DNA of 64,000 nt, taken from contig NZ_KQ954244.1 in assembly GCF_001519075.1 (NCBI RefSeq), positions 186,001 to 250,000 of the forward strand, in the 5' to 3' direction. The notes beneath the pieces are model-generated. The model saw only the letters and a list, made by a program, of their open reading frames with translations, did not search any database and was not told the DNA's origin. This DNA is from Novosphingobium fuchskuhlense. GTDB taxonomy: Bacteria > Pseudomonadota > Alphaproteobacteria > Sphingomonadales > Sphingomonadaceae. Both the position numbers and the translations under genes were made by a program. Shown here piece after piece: positions 53,396-61,449 of the stretch. Position 1 is the first letter of the stretch. Each line of letters starts with the position of its first letter.

Positions 53396-55150
53396 ATGGT
53401 CCGCCGTGCCTTGATCGATCCCCTTCGCCATGCTGCAAGCCAGGTGCGCCCGACGCTGCGCATCGCCGTGCTTGTGGCCTTGCTGGCTGCCTGCGGCCCG
53501 GCGCACTTGCGCCGGACGGCCGAAATTACCTCCCCCATCGGCACCGCGCAGGCTGCCGGCACCCCGGCGCGCAGCGTGGCGGAGATCGCGCAGCTGCCGC
53601 CGCTGGTGCTGGGCGTGCAGACCCATTTCAGCCAGGGCTGGTCGCCTGCCGTGCTCCCGCTGGCCCAGCAGGCCGGTGCGCCGCTTCTGCGCGATTCGCT
53701 GCCATGGGCCGGAGCGGAGAAGGTGCGCGGGACCTATGACTTCGGGACGCCCGCCTCACAGGCGCTCGCCTCGGCCTGCGCCGCCGGGCAGCGCCTGCTG
53801 CTCACCGCCGTTCCGGTCAATCCGCTCTACGATGGCGGCCAATGGGTTTCGAGCGCGGGGGGCAACGCCGCCTTTGCCGCATACCTTGCCGCGCTGGCGG
53901 ACCGCTTCGGCCCGTGCCTTGCCGGCATCGAGGTGGGCAACGAGATCAACGGCCCCGGCACGCTGCTCTATCCCGCAGGCACCAACCGCCCCGCCGCTTA
54001 TGTCGCCACGCTGAGGGCGGCGCGCGCACGGATTGGCGGGCGCACGGCCATTCTCGGCGGATCGACCAACACCATCGGGACGGGCTTCCTCAAGACGCTG
54101 TTCGCCGCCGGCATGCTGGCCGAAGTAGACGGCATCGCGGTCCACCCCTACCGCTCGCGCGCGGAAGGGCTCGATGTGGAGCTTGCCTCGCTGAATGCGG
54201 CGATGGACGCGGCAGGCCGGCGCGTCCCGGTCTGGGCCAGCGAGTTCAGCCTCGATACGCCAAACCAGCCGCTGGCGGCTGGCGAGCTCGTCAAGCAGAC
54301 GACGATGCTCGCGGCGGCGGGGGTGGCGCAGGCCAGCTGGTATGCCCTGATCGACCAACGCTGGTATCCGAGCATGGGTCTCTATGCCGGCACCACGCCC
54401 AAGGCGCAGGCCGCCGCCTTCCGCCTGATGCAGCAGGTGCTTGCGCTGGGCCGCCCGCAGAGGCTGGAACTTGGTGATCCGCTGCTCTTTGCCTACCGCT
54501 TCGGGGCAGATACCACGGTCGTCTGGGGCGCGCCGCGCTCGCTGGAAGTCCAGGGCGGGCAAGTGAGCGATGCGACGGGGGCGCCGGCTGCAACCCTGCA
54601 GGTCGGCGAGAGCCCGCTGGTGATAACCGGCACCACCGCGATCAGCTTCGGGCAGAGCACCTGGATCGCCGATACGTTGATGGGCTGGGGCACGCCGCAA
54701 TGGCGCTATGCGGTGCGGGTGAAGGCGGGCAACACCTACCGCCTGCCGCTGTTCGACGATCAGTTCACCAGCTACTTCGGCGACCGCTGGTACCGTCCGC
54801 TGCGGATCAACACGACTTCGGCCGCGGTTGGCGGCACCGGACTCGCGCCGCTGCGCGCGGTCTGGCAGCACATCGCGCCTGCAGCGGAATCCGTGGATAT
54901 CGGCGGCTGCTTTGCCAAGACTGCAGTGGGCGACGGGGTGGACCTTGCCATCACCGCCGCAGGCCGCCTGCTCTGGCGCGGGGTGGTGACCGGGCCGTTC
55001 CAGTTGCCCCCGCTTAGCGCCGATCTCGCGCCGGGCGAAGCGCTGGAACTCGTCGCCGGGCCCAACCAGACCTCGGGCGGGGATGCGTTCAACCTCAGGC
55101 TGGTGCTGTTCCAGCGCGGCGCGGGCGAGCCTGTCGCCTGCCCGAAATGA
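53396..55150 (+). CDS. Clan GH-A glycoside hydrolase, lipoprotein
   Basis: A 584-residue exported lipoprotein (lipobox LAAC, Cys33). The barrel carries the clan GH-A catalytic pair: acid/base Glu183 in VGNEING and nucleophile Glu283 in WASEFSLDT, comparable to GH39/GH5-type enzymes. Residues from about 400 onwards form beta-rich modules that could bind carbohydrate. GGAGAG lies just upstream of the ATG at 53396, which is preferred to an upstream in-frame start at 53366. It stands alone after the bio operon, convergent with a cyclophilin gene. Substrate unknown; a surface polysaccharide is plausible. Confidence 0.82.
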   Translation: MVRRALIDPLRHAASQVRPTLRIAVLVALLAACGPAHLRRTAEITSPIGTAQAAGTPARSVAEIAQLPPLVLGVQTHFSQGWSPAVLPLAQQAGAPLLRDSLPWAGAEKVRGTYDFGTPASQALASACAAGQRLLLTAVPVNPLYDGGQWVSSAGGNAAFAAYLAALADRFGPCLAGIEVGNEINGPGTLLYPAGTNRPAAYVATLRAARARIGGRTAILGGSTNTIGTGFLKTLFAAGMLAEVDGIAVHPYRSRAEGLDVELASLNAAMDAAGRRVPVWASEFSLDTPNQPLAAGELVKQTTMLAAAGVAQASWYALIDQRWYPSMGLYAGTTPKAQAAAFRLMQQVLALGRPQRLELGDPLLFAYRFGADTTVVWGAPRSLEVQGGQVSDATGAPAATLQVGESPLVITGTTAISFGQSTWIADTLMGWGTPQWRYAVRVKAGNTYRLPLFDDQFTSYFGDRWYRPLRINTTSAAVGGTGLAPLRAVWQHIAPAAESVDIGGCFAKTAVGDGVDLAITAAGRLLWRGVVTGPFQLPPLSADLAPGEALELVAGPNQTSGGDAFNLRLVLFQRGAGEPVACPK

Positions 55151-55156
55151 CGGCGA

Positions 55157-55828
55157 TCAGGGCGCAGAGCCAACTGGTTGCGGGAGACGGCGCGCGGTGA
55201 GGATCTTCACCGGCGCTTCCAGCATCTGCCCGCGCATGCCCCCTTCGCCCAGCGTTGGCGAGATCGGCGATTCCCAGATCTTGCGCACCACATCCATGCC
55301 GGCGGTGACCTTGCCGAACACGGCATAGCCCGCCTGCGCTTCCGGGTCGCTCGACTTCGGATCGGCGTCGAGTCCGGTCAGGTCCGACAGCATGATCGAG
55401 AAGTCCGCCGTCGCGGTGCCCGGCGCATTGCGCGCCATCGAGATCGCGCCGGCCTTGTGGCTGAGCCCGGTCTGGCTCGTCGGCTCGTGCGCGATGGGCG
55501 GAAACAGGCGGCGCGGATCGCGCAGGCCGCCCTGCAGCAGCCCGTTGGGCTGATCGCCCCAGGCAAGATGCATCGCCCGGTAGAACGTGATTCCGTCAAA
55601 CCGCTTCGCGTCCACGTAGCGCAGGAAATTGGCGGTGCTGATCGGCGCATGGGCCCAATCGAGCGCAAGCTCGACCGTGCCCAGCTCGGTTACCAGCGCC
55701 ACCCGCTCGACGGCGGCAAGTGGGCGTGGCGGGGCGAGCGGCGGGAGTGGCGCCGGCTTCTGCGGCGCGGCGGCCACCAGCAGCGCGGCAAGAGGAAGGG
55801 CGGCGAGAACGAATCGGCGGGTCATCAT
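55157..55828 (-). CDS. Cyclophilin-type peptidyl-prolyl isomerase, exported
   Basis: A 223-residue protein with a signal peptide (hydrophobic core at 6-20, cleavage after AAA near residue 21) and a cyclophilin domain: FLRYVDAKRFDGITFYRAM, GAISMARNAPGTATADFSIML and YAVFGKVTAGMDVVRKI. Catalytic Arg of the FYR motif is present. It would isomerise proline bonds during folding of periplasmic or outer-membrane proteins. It is convergent with the glycoside hydrolase gene, six bases apart. Confidence 0.92.
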   Translation of the reverse strand: MMTRRFVLAALPLAALLVAAAPQKPAPLPPLAPPRPLAAVERVALVTELGTVELALDWAHAPISTANFLRYVDAKRFDGITFYRAMHLAWGDQPNGLLQGGLRDPRRLFPPIAHEPTSQTGLSHKAGAISMARNAPGTATADFSIMLSDLTGLDADPKSSDPEAQAGYAVFGKVTAGMDVVRKIWESPISPTLGEGGMRGQMLEAPVKILTARRLPQPVGSAP

Positions 55829-55995
55829 AACGAGACATTAACCTTCAAGGTGCGCGGCGAAGCAAGGTTTGCCGCCGCCCAAGGCCCCGACTGCCGTGAA
55901 TCGGCCCTCCGGTGCCGTGCTTAAGCCGCCTTGGCGCGAATCTAACAGGGCATCCGCCAGATGGACGCACCACACGCCAACCGGAAGGATCCACT

Positions 55996-56346
55996 ATGTT
56001 CAAGACTGCCAAGACCCTGGCCCTCGGCCTCGCTGTCACTGCCGCCAGCCTTGCTGGCACGGCCCATGCCCAGTCGGCGGACTGGATCAAGCAGGTGACC
56101 CGCACCATCGCCGCCAAGCAGACCTATCCCAAGGCCGCACAGGCACGCGGCGAACAGGGCACCGCCAAGGTGAAGATCTACGTGGCCGCCTCGGGCGCGG
56201 TGGAGCGCGCCGAGCTGATCGCACCCTCGGGATCGACCGTGCTGGACCGCGAGGCGCTGGCCCTCCCGAGCCGCACCGGCTCGGTGCCGCCGCCGCCGGG
56301 TGGGGCGACTTCGGTGACGGTGCCGATCACCTGGAAGCTGCTGTAA
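55996..56346 (+). CDS. Secreted TonB-C domain protein
   Basis: A 116-residue protein with a cleavable signal peptide (core at 8-24, AHA cleavage) and a single TonB C-terminal-like domain (YPKAAQARGEQGTAKVKIYV, AELIAPSGSTVLDREAL). There is no membrane anchor, so it is a free periplasmic protein and not a full energy transducer. GGAAGG precedes the ATG at 55996. A strong terminator follows 51 bases after the stop, so this is a single-gene transcript. Its function is unknown. Confidence 0.85.
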   Translation: MFKTAKTLALGLAVTAASLAGTAHAQSADWIKQVTRTIAAKQTYPKAAQARGEQGTAKVKIYVAASGAVERAELIAPSGSTVLDREALALPSRTGSVPPPPGGATSVTVPITWKLL

Positions 56347-56396
56347 GCACCCGTGAAACAAGCTAGCGACCGGAGCCACAAGGCCCTCGGCCGAGG

Positions 56397-56427
56397 AAGG
56401 GGCGGAGCAATCCGTCCCTTCTTTTTT
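56397..56427 (+). terminator. Rho-independent terminator
   Basis: Stem AAGGGGCGGA (56397-56406) with TCCGTCCCTT (56411-56420), one G-T pair, GCAA tetraloop, followed by CTTTTTT. It ends the TonB-C domain gene and separates it from the DUF692 remnant. Confidence 0.92.
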
Positions 56428-56457
56428 GCGCCCTGAACGTGCTCCACACCCCTGGAA

Positions 56458-56790
56458 ATGGCCCGGCGCACCGGCTGCAACCCGCTGCTCGATATCGACA
56501 CCATCCACGCCAGCGTGGTGAACCACGGGTTTGCCGCGGCCGATCATCTCCCGAGCATCCCGGTGGAAGCCGTCGACCAGATCCACTTGGCCGGCCACAT
56601 GCAGGGCGAGCGCCTCCTGATCGACACGCATGACCAGCCGGTGCCTGACAAGGTCTGGGCGCTCTACCGCGCCGCGATCGCACTCGCGGGCCCGGTGCCG
56701 ACGATGATCGAGCGCGACGACACCATTCCCGCACTCAAGGAACTCTGCGCCGAGCTGTACATCGCGCGCAGCATCGCCGCCGACCGGGGA
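56458..56790 (+). pseudogene. C-terminal remnant of a DUF692 (bufferin/methanobactin-maturation type) protein
   Basis: About 110 codons align with the final third of DUF692 proteins: a strand with RRTGCNPLLDIDTIHASVVNHGF, then DQIHLAGH, LIDTHDQPV and VPTMIERDD, which carry several late metal ligands of the family. The N-terminal two thirds of the barrel are missing because a terminator lies just upstream, and the frame then runs on into the antisense of the next lysR gene. DUF692 proteins are normally about 280 residues and act as multi-iron oxidative modification enzymes on small cysteine-rich peptides. No precursor peptide gene is seen, so this is most likely a decayed gene. Confidence 0.6.
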
Positions 56791-56808
56791 TCGCCTCCGT
56801 CGGCTGAT

Positions 56809-57723
56809 CTAGCCGAAGCAGCCTGCCACACCGTCAAGCGTTTCGCGCAGGCGCGGGGCGGCGAAGTCGAGGAACGCCTTCAGCTTCAGCGGCTGGCTGC
56901 GTTGGCGGCGGTGGACGAGTTGGACCGGCACCGGATCGCCTCCGAGCTCAGCAAACAGCGGCACCAGCCGACCATCGGCGACCGCTGACGCAGCCTGATA
57001 CGACATGATGCGGGCAAGGCCGAGCCCGGCCACCGCGGCATCGATGATGGCATCTGCGGTATTCACCGAAAGGCGCGGCACGATTTCCACCCGCTGTGCT
57101 GCCGCCCCCACGCCGATCCCCCAGGTGCGGGTCGAGTGCAACCCCTCGAAGGCGATGCATTCGTGGTGCGCAATATCGGCGGGCGCCCGCAGTGTGCCGC
57201 GCCGGGCAAGGTAGTCGGGGCTGGCGCAGACGATCCAGCGGACATCGCCCAGCTTGCGCGCGACCAGATCGCTATCCGGCAACTGGCCGATCCGGATCGC
57301 GACATCGACATGCGCCTCGACGATGTCGATCGTGGAATCGGACAGCACCAGTCGCACGGTGACATCGGGGTAGGCCGCGAGGAACGCATGCACCACCGGT
57401 GCGACATGGAGCTTGCCGAGCATGATGGGCGCGGTGACGAGGAGTTCTCCGCGCGGCACGCGGTATTCGCCGCTGGCCGCGCGTTCGGCATCGGCGAGAT
57501 CTTCGAGCAGCCGCCGCGCTGAACCGACAAAGGCCTCGCCTGCCTCTGTCAGGATCAGCTTGCGGCTTGTCCGCACCAGCAGTTGGGCGCCAAGGTGCGC
57601 CTCGAGATCGGAAACGCGGCGACTGACCGTGGGCAGCGGCGTGTTCAACGCGCGCGAGGCGGCGGACAGGCTACCCCCGTCCACAGCGGCGAGCAGGGTG
57701 CGCATAGCCTCGAAGCGGTCCAT
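56809..57723 (-). CDS. LysR-family transcriptional regulator (CrgA-like)
   Basis: A 304-residue regulator: helix-turn-helix at residues 1-60 (DRFEAMRTLLAAVDGGSLSAASRAL) and an effector-binding domain to the C-terminus. The opening and the TPLPTVSRRVSDLEAHLGAQLLVRTSRKL segment are typical of the CrgA/AaeR branch. The ATG at 57723 was chosen over an upstream in-frame start at 57777. It is divergent from a carboxymuconolactone-decarboxylase-like gene, with an imperfect T-N11-A palindrome just upstream of the start, so it probably regulates itself and that gene. Confidence 0.92.
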   Translation of the reverse strand: MDRFEAMRTLLAAVDGGSLSAASRALNTPLPTVSRRVSDLEAHLGAQLLVRTSRKLILTEAGEAFVGSARRLLEDLADAERAASGEYRVPRGELLVTAPIMLGKLHVAPVVHAFLAAYPDVTVRLVLSDSTIDIVEAHVDVAIRIGQLPDSDLVARKLGDVRWIVCASPDYLARRGTLRAPADIAHHECIAFEGLHSTRTWGIGVGAAAQRVEIVPRLSVNTADAIIDAAVAGLGLARIMSYQAASAVADGRLVPLFAELGGDPVPVQLVHRRQRSQPLKLKAFLDFAAPRLRETLDGVAGCFG

Positions 57724-57730
57724 TGAAGTG

Positions 57731-57745
57731 TTCCGTTTTATGGAA
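57731..57745. promoter_or_regulatory. Probable LysR binding site
   Basis: TTCCGTTTTATGGAA is an inverted repeat with one mismatch and a T-N11-A core, 8 bases upstream of the lysR start in the divergent gap. Confidence 0.45.
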
Positions 57746-57846
57746 GGATGCATTGCCGAGCTAGCGGATACTGCCACCTGCCGGAAGGGCTTACCTAGAG
57801 ATCACCGTCAGATGCCGGTCTGCCCCAAGGAAAGGTCTCCCCCGAA

Positions 57847-58410
57847 ATGTCGCGTATCCCCACACCCGCCAGTGTCGCCGATGCTCCAGAAGCCTCGCGG
57901 CCGCTGCTCGAAGCCGTGAACAAGGCGCTCGGCACCGTCCCCAACCTCCACCGCCTCGTCGCCACCAGCCCCGCCGCACTGGAAGGCTACCTCGCGATGA
58001 ACGGCGCGCTCGGCAAGGGCAAGCTGCCCGCCGCCACGCGCGAGCGGATCGCGCTTGCCGTGGCAGAGCTCAATGGCTGCGATTACTGCCTCTCGGCGCA
58101 CACCTATCTGGGCAAGAACCTTGCCCGGCTCGATGATGCGGAGATCACCGCCAACCGCAACGGCACCTCGAACGATCCCAAGGCCGATGCTGCGGTGCGC
58201 TTCGCAACTCAGCTGGTGAAGGCACGCGGCCACGTCAGCGCGGCTGAAGTCGAGGCGGTGCGCGCTGCCGGCTACACCGATGCGCAGGCGCTCGAGATCG
58301 TCCAGCACGTCGCGCTCAACACCTGGACCAACTACGTCAACTCGGCCTTCCAGACCGAGATCGACTTCCCGGTCGTCACCGCTCGGCCAGCTGCGCTGAT
58401 CCCAGCCTGA
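57847..58410 (+). CDS. Carboxymuconolactone decarboxylase/AhpD-like family protein
   Basis: A 187-residue all-helical protein. The core domain has LPAATRERIALAVAELNGCDYCLSAHTYLG, with the CxxC and following His characteristic of AhpD-type peroxidase-related members; an N-terminal segment (PEASRPLLEAVNKALGTVPN) is as in the peroxidase-related subgroup. The likely role is thiol-dependent reduction of organic peroxides or related redox chemistry. It is divergent from the CrgA-like LysR gene, a common pairing. A 34-residue frame starts 65 bases downstream with a good ribosome site. Confidence 0.9.
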   Translation: MSRIPTPASVADAPEASRPLLEAVNKALGTVPNLHRLVATSPAALEGYLAMNGALGKGKLPAATRERIALAVAELNGCDYCLSAHTYLGKNLARLDDAEITANRNGTSNDPKADAAVRFATQLVKARGHVSAAEVEAVRAAGYTDAQALEIVQHVALNTWTNYVNSAFQTEIDFPVVTARPAALIPA

Positions 58411-58475
58411 CACCTCGGCGGGCATCGGCTCCCCCCTTCCGCCGGTGCCCGCAACGTCTTCAAGGAGTCCTCGCG

Positions 58476-58580
58476 ATGTCGCTTCGATCCCGCCTGGTGA
58501 GCGTCGCTGTCTCGGTTTCAGTTCTCGCCGTGAACGTCGTCGCTTCATTTCCGGCCCTGGCCGCTGCCAGCTTCCGATAA
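58476..58580 (+). CDS. Small 34-residue signal-peptide-like frame
   Basis: An ATG at 58476 preceded by AAGGAG at eight-base spacing opens a 34-codon frame ending in TAA. The peptide is a near-perfect signal sequence (basic start, hydrophobic core through VSVAVSVSVLAVNVV, ALA-A cleavage site) with only a few residues after it. It may be a true exported microprotein, or the leftover start of a secreted protein whose body was deleted. It follows the AhpD-like gene and could be co-transcribed with it. Confidence 0.45.
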   Translation: MSLRSRLVSVAVSVSVLAVNVVASFPALAAASFR

Positions 58581-58649
58581 TCCGTTGCGCGATGCAACTT
58601 ATACTCCACCGATTTGGTTGAGATTCTTCTCGCACCGGGTTGAGCAACG

Positions 58650-58665
58650 TGGTAATGATATACCA
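58650..58665. promoter_or_regulatory. Palindrome upstream of tonB-like gene
   Basis: TGGTA and TACCA flank ATGATA in an AT-rich patch about 105-120 bases before the tonB-like start. The surrounding 19 bases share about 11 positions with the classical Fur box, which would suit an iron-regulated tonB gene. This is a weak match. The rest of the 58581-58769 gap shows no other clear element. Confidence 0.3.
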
Positions 58666-58769
58666 TAAAACGTCGTACGGCCCGTGTCGCTTGCATCGGG
58701 ATTGTTCGTTTTGCCCCCGTTGCTCTTCCTCGCGGCCCGCGCTGTCCGGCACAGCCGAGGAGAGTGTGC

Positions 58770-59438
58770 ATGGCCTACGTTACTCCCGAGACCAATCACC
58801 GCCGGATCGTTGCGCTGGGCGCTGTCGGTGCCGTGCATGGCGTGATGGCGCTGGCGATCCTCACCGGGTTTGCCGGCGGGATGATCCAGCGGATCGAGCG
58901 CCATGCACTGAAGGATTGGACCTTCATGCCTCCGCCAACCCCGAAACCGACCACCGAGCCAGCCTCGAAGGTCCCCCCGCGCACGCAGGACACCAAGCCG
59001 ACGCCCGATGTCCTGCTCCCGCAGGAGCCGCTGCCGGGATCGGAGGTCAAGATCGATCTCGGCCCCATCGTCCCGGCCGGCGGCGAGATCGGCCCCGGCC
59101 CCCTGCTGCCCACGCCCACTGCGTCGGCCAGCCCCACCTTCACACCACGCACTGCCGCGCCGCTGGGCATGCCGGGGATGTGGGTCTCGCCGTCGGACTA
59201 TCCCTCGTCCGCGCTGCACCGGGGCCAGCAGGGCGTGACCGGCTTCGAACTGACCATCAGCCCGGACGGGCGGGTCCGCGATTGCCGGATCACCCGCTCG
59301 AGCGGTTCGGCCGATCTCGATGCGGCGACCTGCGCGCGCGTCAGTGAACGCGCGCGATTCAACCCGGCGCGTGACGAGCACGGCAATCCGGTCGTCGGCC
59401 GCTATGCCAACAAAATCCGCTGGCAGATTCCCGAATAG
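58770..59438 (+). CDS. TonB family energy-transducing protein
   Basis: A 222-residue protein with one membrane helix (about 13-37), a Pro/Thr-rich periplasmic linker (about 48-130), and a TonB-C domain (YPSSALHRGQQGVTGFELTI, DCRITRSSGSADLDAATC). Two cysteines in the domain occupy the positions seen in the other TonB protein of this window (23823-24590). GAGGAG lies before the ATG at 58770. No exbB or exbD nearby. Convergent with the tRNA-Leu gene. Confidence 0.88.
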   Translation: MAYVTPETNHRRIVALGAVGAVHGVMALAILTGFAGGMIQRIERHALKDWTFMPPPTPKPTTEPASKVPPRTQDTKPTPDVLLPQEPLPGSEVKIDLGPIVPAGGEIGPGPLLPTPTASASPTFTPRTAAPLGMPGMWVSPSDYPSSALHRGQQGVTGFELTISPDGRVRDCRITRSSGSADLDAATCARVSERARFNPARDEHGNPVVGRYANKIRWQIPE

Positions 59439-59457
59439 GAACCCGCCACGGACGGCG

Positions 59458-59493
59458 CTGCCGGGGCCTGCTGCAAGGAGGCAGCCCCGGCAG
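59458..59493. terminator. Strong bidirectional hairpin between tonB-like gene and tRNA-Leu
   Basis: CTGCCGGGGC (59458-59467) and GCCCCGGCAG (59484-59493) form a perfect 10-bp stem in the convergent gap. No T-run follows on either side, so it may stop polymerase inefficiently or protect 3-prime ends. Confidence 0.5.
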
Positions 59494-59532
59494 TATCATT
59501 GCCGCCCTGTGGGCCATCAATTACAGGAGAGA

Positions 59533-59619
59533 TGGTGCGGTCGAGAAGACTCGAACTTCCACGGGCTTTCGCCCACAACGACCTCAACGTTGCGCGTCTA
59601 CCAGTTCCGCCACGACCGC
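59533..59619 (-). tRNA. tRNA-Leu (anticodon GAG)
   Basis: An 87-base class-II tRNA. The acceptor stem GCGGTCG pairs with CGACCGC, followed by discriminator A and an encoded CCA. The D arm has GGCGGAACTGGTAGACGC; the anticodon stem CAACG/CGTTG encloses loop TTGAGGT with anticodon GAG; there is a long variable arm (GGGCGAAAGCCC); and the T loop is TTCGAGT. All features fit leucine, reading CUC/CUU codons. Confidence 0.96.
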
Positions 59620-59676
59620 ACATCGTAAGCGGGAAGGCCTTCGAAAAGGCTGCCCCGCCGGGGTAGAGGCGGGCCC

Positions 59677-59705
59677 CTAGCAAAGGACCCTGCCCGGCGC
59701 AACAA
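59677..59705 (-). promoter_or_regulatory. Candidate promoter of tRNA-Leu
   Basis: On the minus strand TTGTTG (59705-59700) and TGCTAG (59682-59677) are 17 bases apart, followed by a GGGGCCCGCC discriminator of the sort seen in stringently controlled stable-RNA promoters. The leader to the tRNA would be about 50 bases. Confidence 0.4.
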
Positions 59706-59720
59706 CCAAGCGGGGATTTT

Positions 59721-60530
59721 TTATTCCGGCTTCCAGCCGATCTGGGCCACTGTCGCGCTGTTGGGGACATCGGTGACCGCTTCGTTGATCGTCACGCTTT
59801 CGCCCGGTTTCAGCATCTCGCGTGGCGGGGTGACATCCCAGGTGTAGACCACCTTGTCCTTGCTATCGCGCAGGACGATGAGGATCGGCGGCACTTCCTG
59901 CGGTTCCTTGCCGACATTGGTCACCGTGCCGCTCGCCCCGAAATACTTGGTGCCGTTGGGCAGGGTGCGGCGATCCTGCCGTTCGGACGGGAACGACAGG
60001 ACGAGATCGGGATTGCCCGCACCGAACGTGCCGTGCGTCGTCGGCAGCCAGCGCGGCAAGCCGAGCCACGACGCGAGGGCGATCAGCACCGCCACAAGCA
60101 CGGCGAATACCACACCCCCTATGGTCCAGAGCTTCGCGGTGTTGCGGCGTGGACGGAACGGAGGCTGGTGATCGAAGCTCGATGCGCTCTCCTCGAAGCC
60201 GTCGTCCGCGGAACGGATGGCGGGACGGACAACCGGGCGTGGCACCACGGGCGGTTCCGGAACGGGCTCGGCCGGCAGGTCGACATCTTCAGGATCGGGC
60301 TGCGGTGCAGGGGGTACCGAAACGGACGGAACCGGAGACGGCGGCACAGGCTGGGGGGAAGACGGCTGGGGGGGCGGCGCAGCGGCAGGGACCTCCCGCG
60401 GCGGGAGTTCGGGGCCGTGCTGGAACCAGCTGTGCCGGCACTTGGCACAGCGCACGGTTCGGCCATCCACACCGACCGCACTGTCAGGGACGACGTAGCG
60501 CGTCGAGCAGGCGGGGCACGCAATGATCAT
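59721..60530 (-). CDS. MJ0042-type zinc-ribbon membrane protein (DUF3426-like)
   Basis: A 269-residue protein. The N-terminal zinc ribbon has Cys5, Cys8, Cys28 and Cys31 (IACPACSTRY and VRCAKCRHSW). A long Pro-rich linker follows, then one membrane helix (IGGVVFAVLVAVLIALASWLG) and a C-terminal periplasmic beta-sandwich-like domain (SGTVTNVGKEPQEVPPILIVL). The ATG at 60530 gives the ribbon at the very start, as in family members. It is divergent from ftsE, a usual sphingomonad arrangement. Function unknown. Confidence 0.88.
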   Translation of the reverse strand: MIIACPACSTRYVVPDSAVGVDGRTVRCAKCRHSWFQHGPELPPREVPAAAPPPQPSSPQPVPPSPVPSVSVPPAPQPDPEDVDLPAEPVPEPPVVPRPVVRPAIRSADDGFEESASSFDHQPPFRPRRNTAKLWTIGGVVFAVLVAVLIALASWLGLPRWLPTTHGTFGAGNPDLVLSFPSERQDRRTLPNGTKYFGASGTVTNVGKEPQEVPPILIVLRDSKDKVVYTWDVTPPREMLKPGESVTINEAVTDVPNSATVAQIGWKPE

Positions 60531-60687
60531 GGGGCGGTTAAGCATGGGCTGATGCCGGGAAACAATAGGTGCAGGCGGGGAGAAGTGCTCACCTGCCCTT
60601 TTTTCCACATCGATTGCGCCCTATAGCCCCTGCACGTGCCGTACGCGCCGCGTGCGAAAACAACCCACCGGGACCGCAACGCCTGAC

Positions 60688-61437
60688 ATGAGCCAGCCTG
60701 ACGCCGAAATCGTCCAGTTCGACAACGTCGGACTGCGCTACGGAACGGACAAGGAGATCCTGACCGATGTCTCCTTCACGCTCTATCCCGGCTGCTTCTA
60801 CTTTCTCACCGGGGCCAGCGGCGCGGGCAAGACCAGCCTGCTGAAGCTGCTCTACCTTTCCCAGCGCCCCTCGCGCGGGCTGATCCGGCTGTTCGGCACC
60901 GATGCGATAACCCTCCCGCGCGAGCGACTGCCGGGCTTTCGCCGCCGCATCGGCGTGGTGTTCCAGGACTTCCGGCTGGTTGACCATCTTTCCGCCTTCG
61001 ACAACGTGGCGCTGCCGTTGCGTGTGGCGGGAGTCAGCGAGCGGGACATCGCGCGGCCAGTGGGTGAGATGCTTGACTGGGTCGGCCTCGGTGATCGGCA
61101 GCACGCCCGCCCCGCCACGCTTTCTGGCGGGGAGCAGCAGCGCGTCGCCATCGCCCGCGCGGTGATCGCCCGGCCCGACATGCTGGTGGCCGACGAGCCG
61201 ACCGGCAACGTCGATCCCGAGATGGCGCTCAAGCTCCTGCGCCTGTTCGAAAGCCTGAACCGCCTCGGCACCACCGTGGTCGTCGCCACTCACGATGTCC
61301 ACCTCATCCGCAAAGTGCCGGAATCGCTGATCATGCGGCTCGACAAGGGTCGGCTGAGCGATCCAACCGGCGCGCTGCGCTATCCACCGCGCCGCCCCGG
61401 GATGGCCCCGGGCGCCGGCACGCAGTCCACGCTCTGA
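60688..61437 (+). CDS. ftsE: Cell division ATP-binding protein FtsE
   Basis: A 249-residue ABC ATPase that with FtsX couples the divisome to peptidoglycan hydrolases. Walker [11 protein letters not shown] at 41-50, Q-loop in VFQDFRL, signature LSGGEQQ at 145-151, and Walker [11 protein letters not shown], a typical FtsE sequence. ATG at 60688 is preferred to an upstream GTG at 60652. The C-terminus has about 20 extra Pro/Gly-rich residues. ftsX begins 12 bases after the stop. Confidence 0.95.
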   Translation: MSQPDAEIVQFDNVGLRYGTDKEILTDVSFTLYPGCFYFLTGASGAGKTSLLKLLYLSQRPSRGLIRLFGTDAITLPRERLPGFRRRIGVVFQDFRLVDHLSAFDNVALPLRVAGVSERDIARPVGEMLDWVGLGDRQHARPATLSGGEQQRVAIARAVIARPDMLVADEPTGNVDPEMALKLLRLFESLNRLGTTVVVATHDVHLIRKVPESLIMRLDKGRLSDPTGALRYPPRRPGMAPGAGTQSTL

Positions 61438-61449
61438 GCCGGCTGCAAC

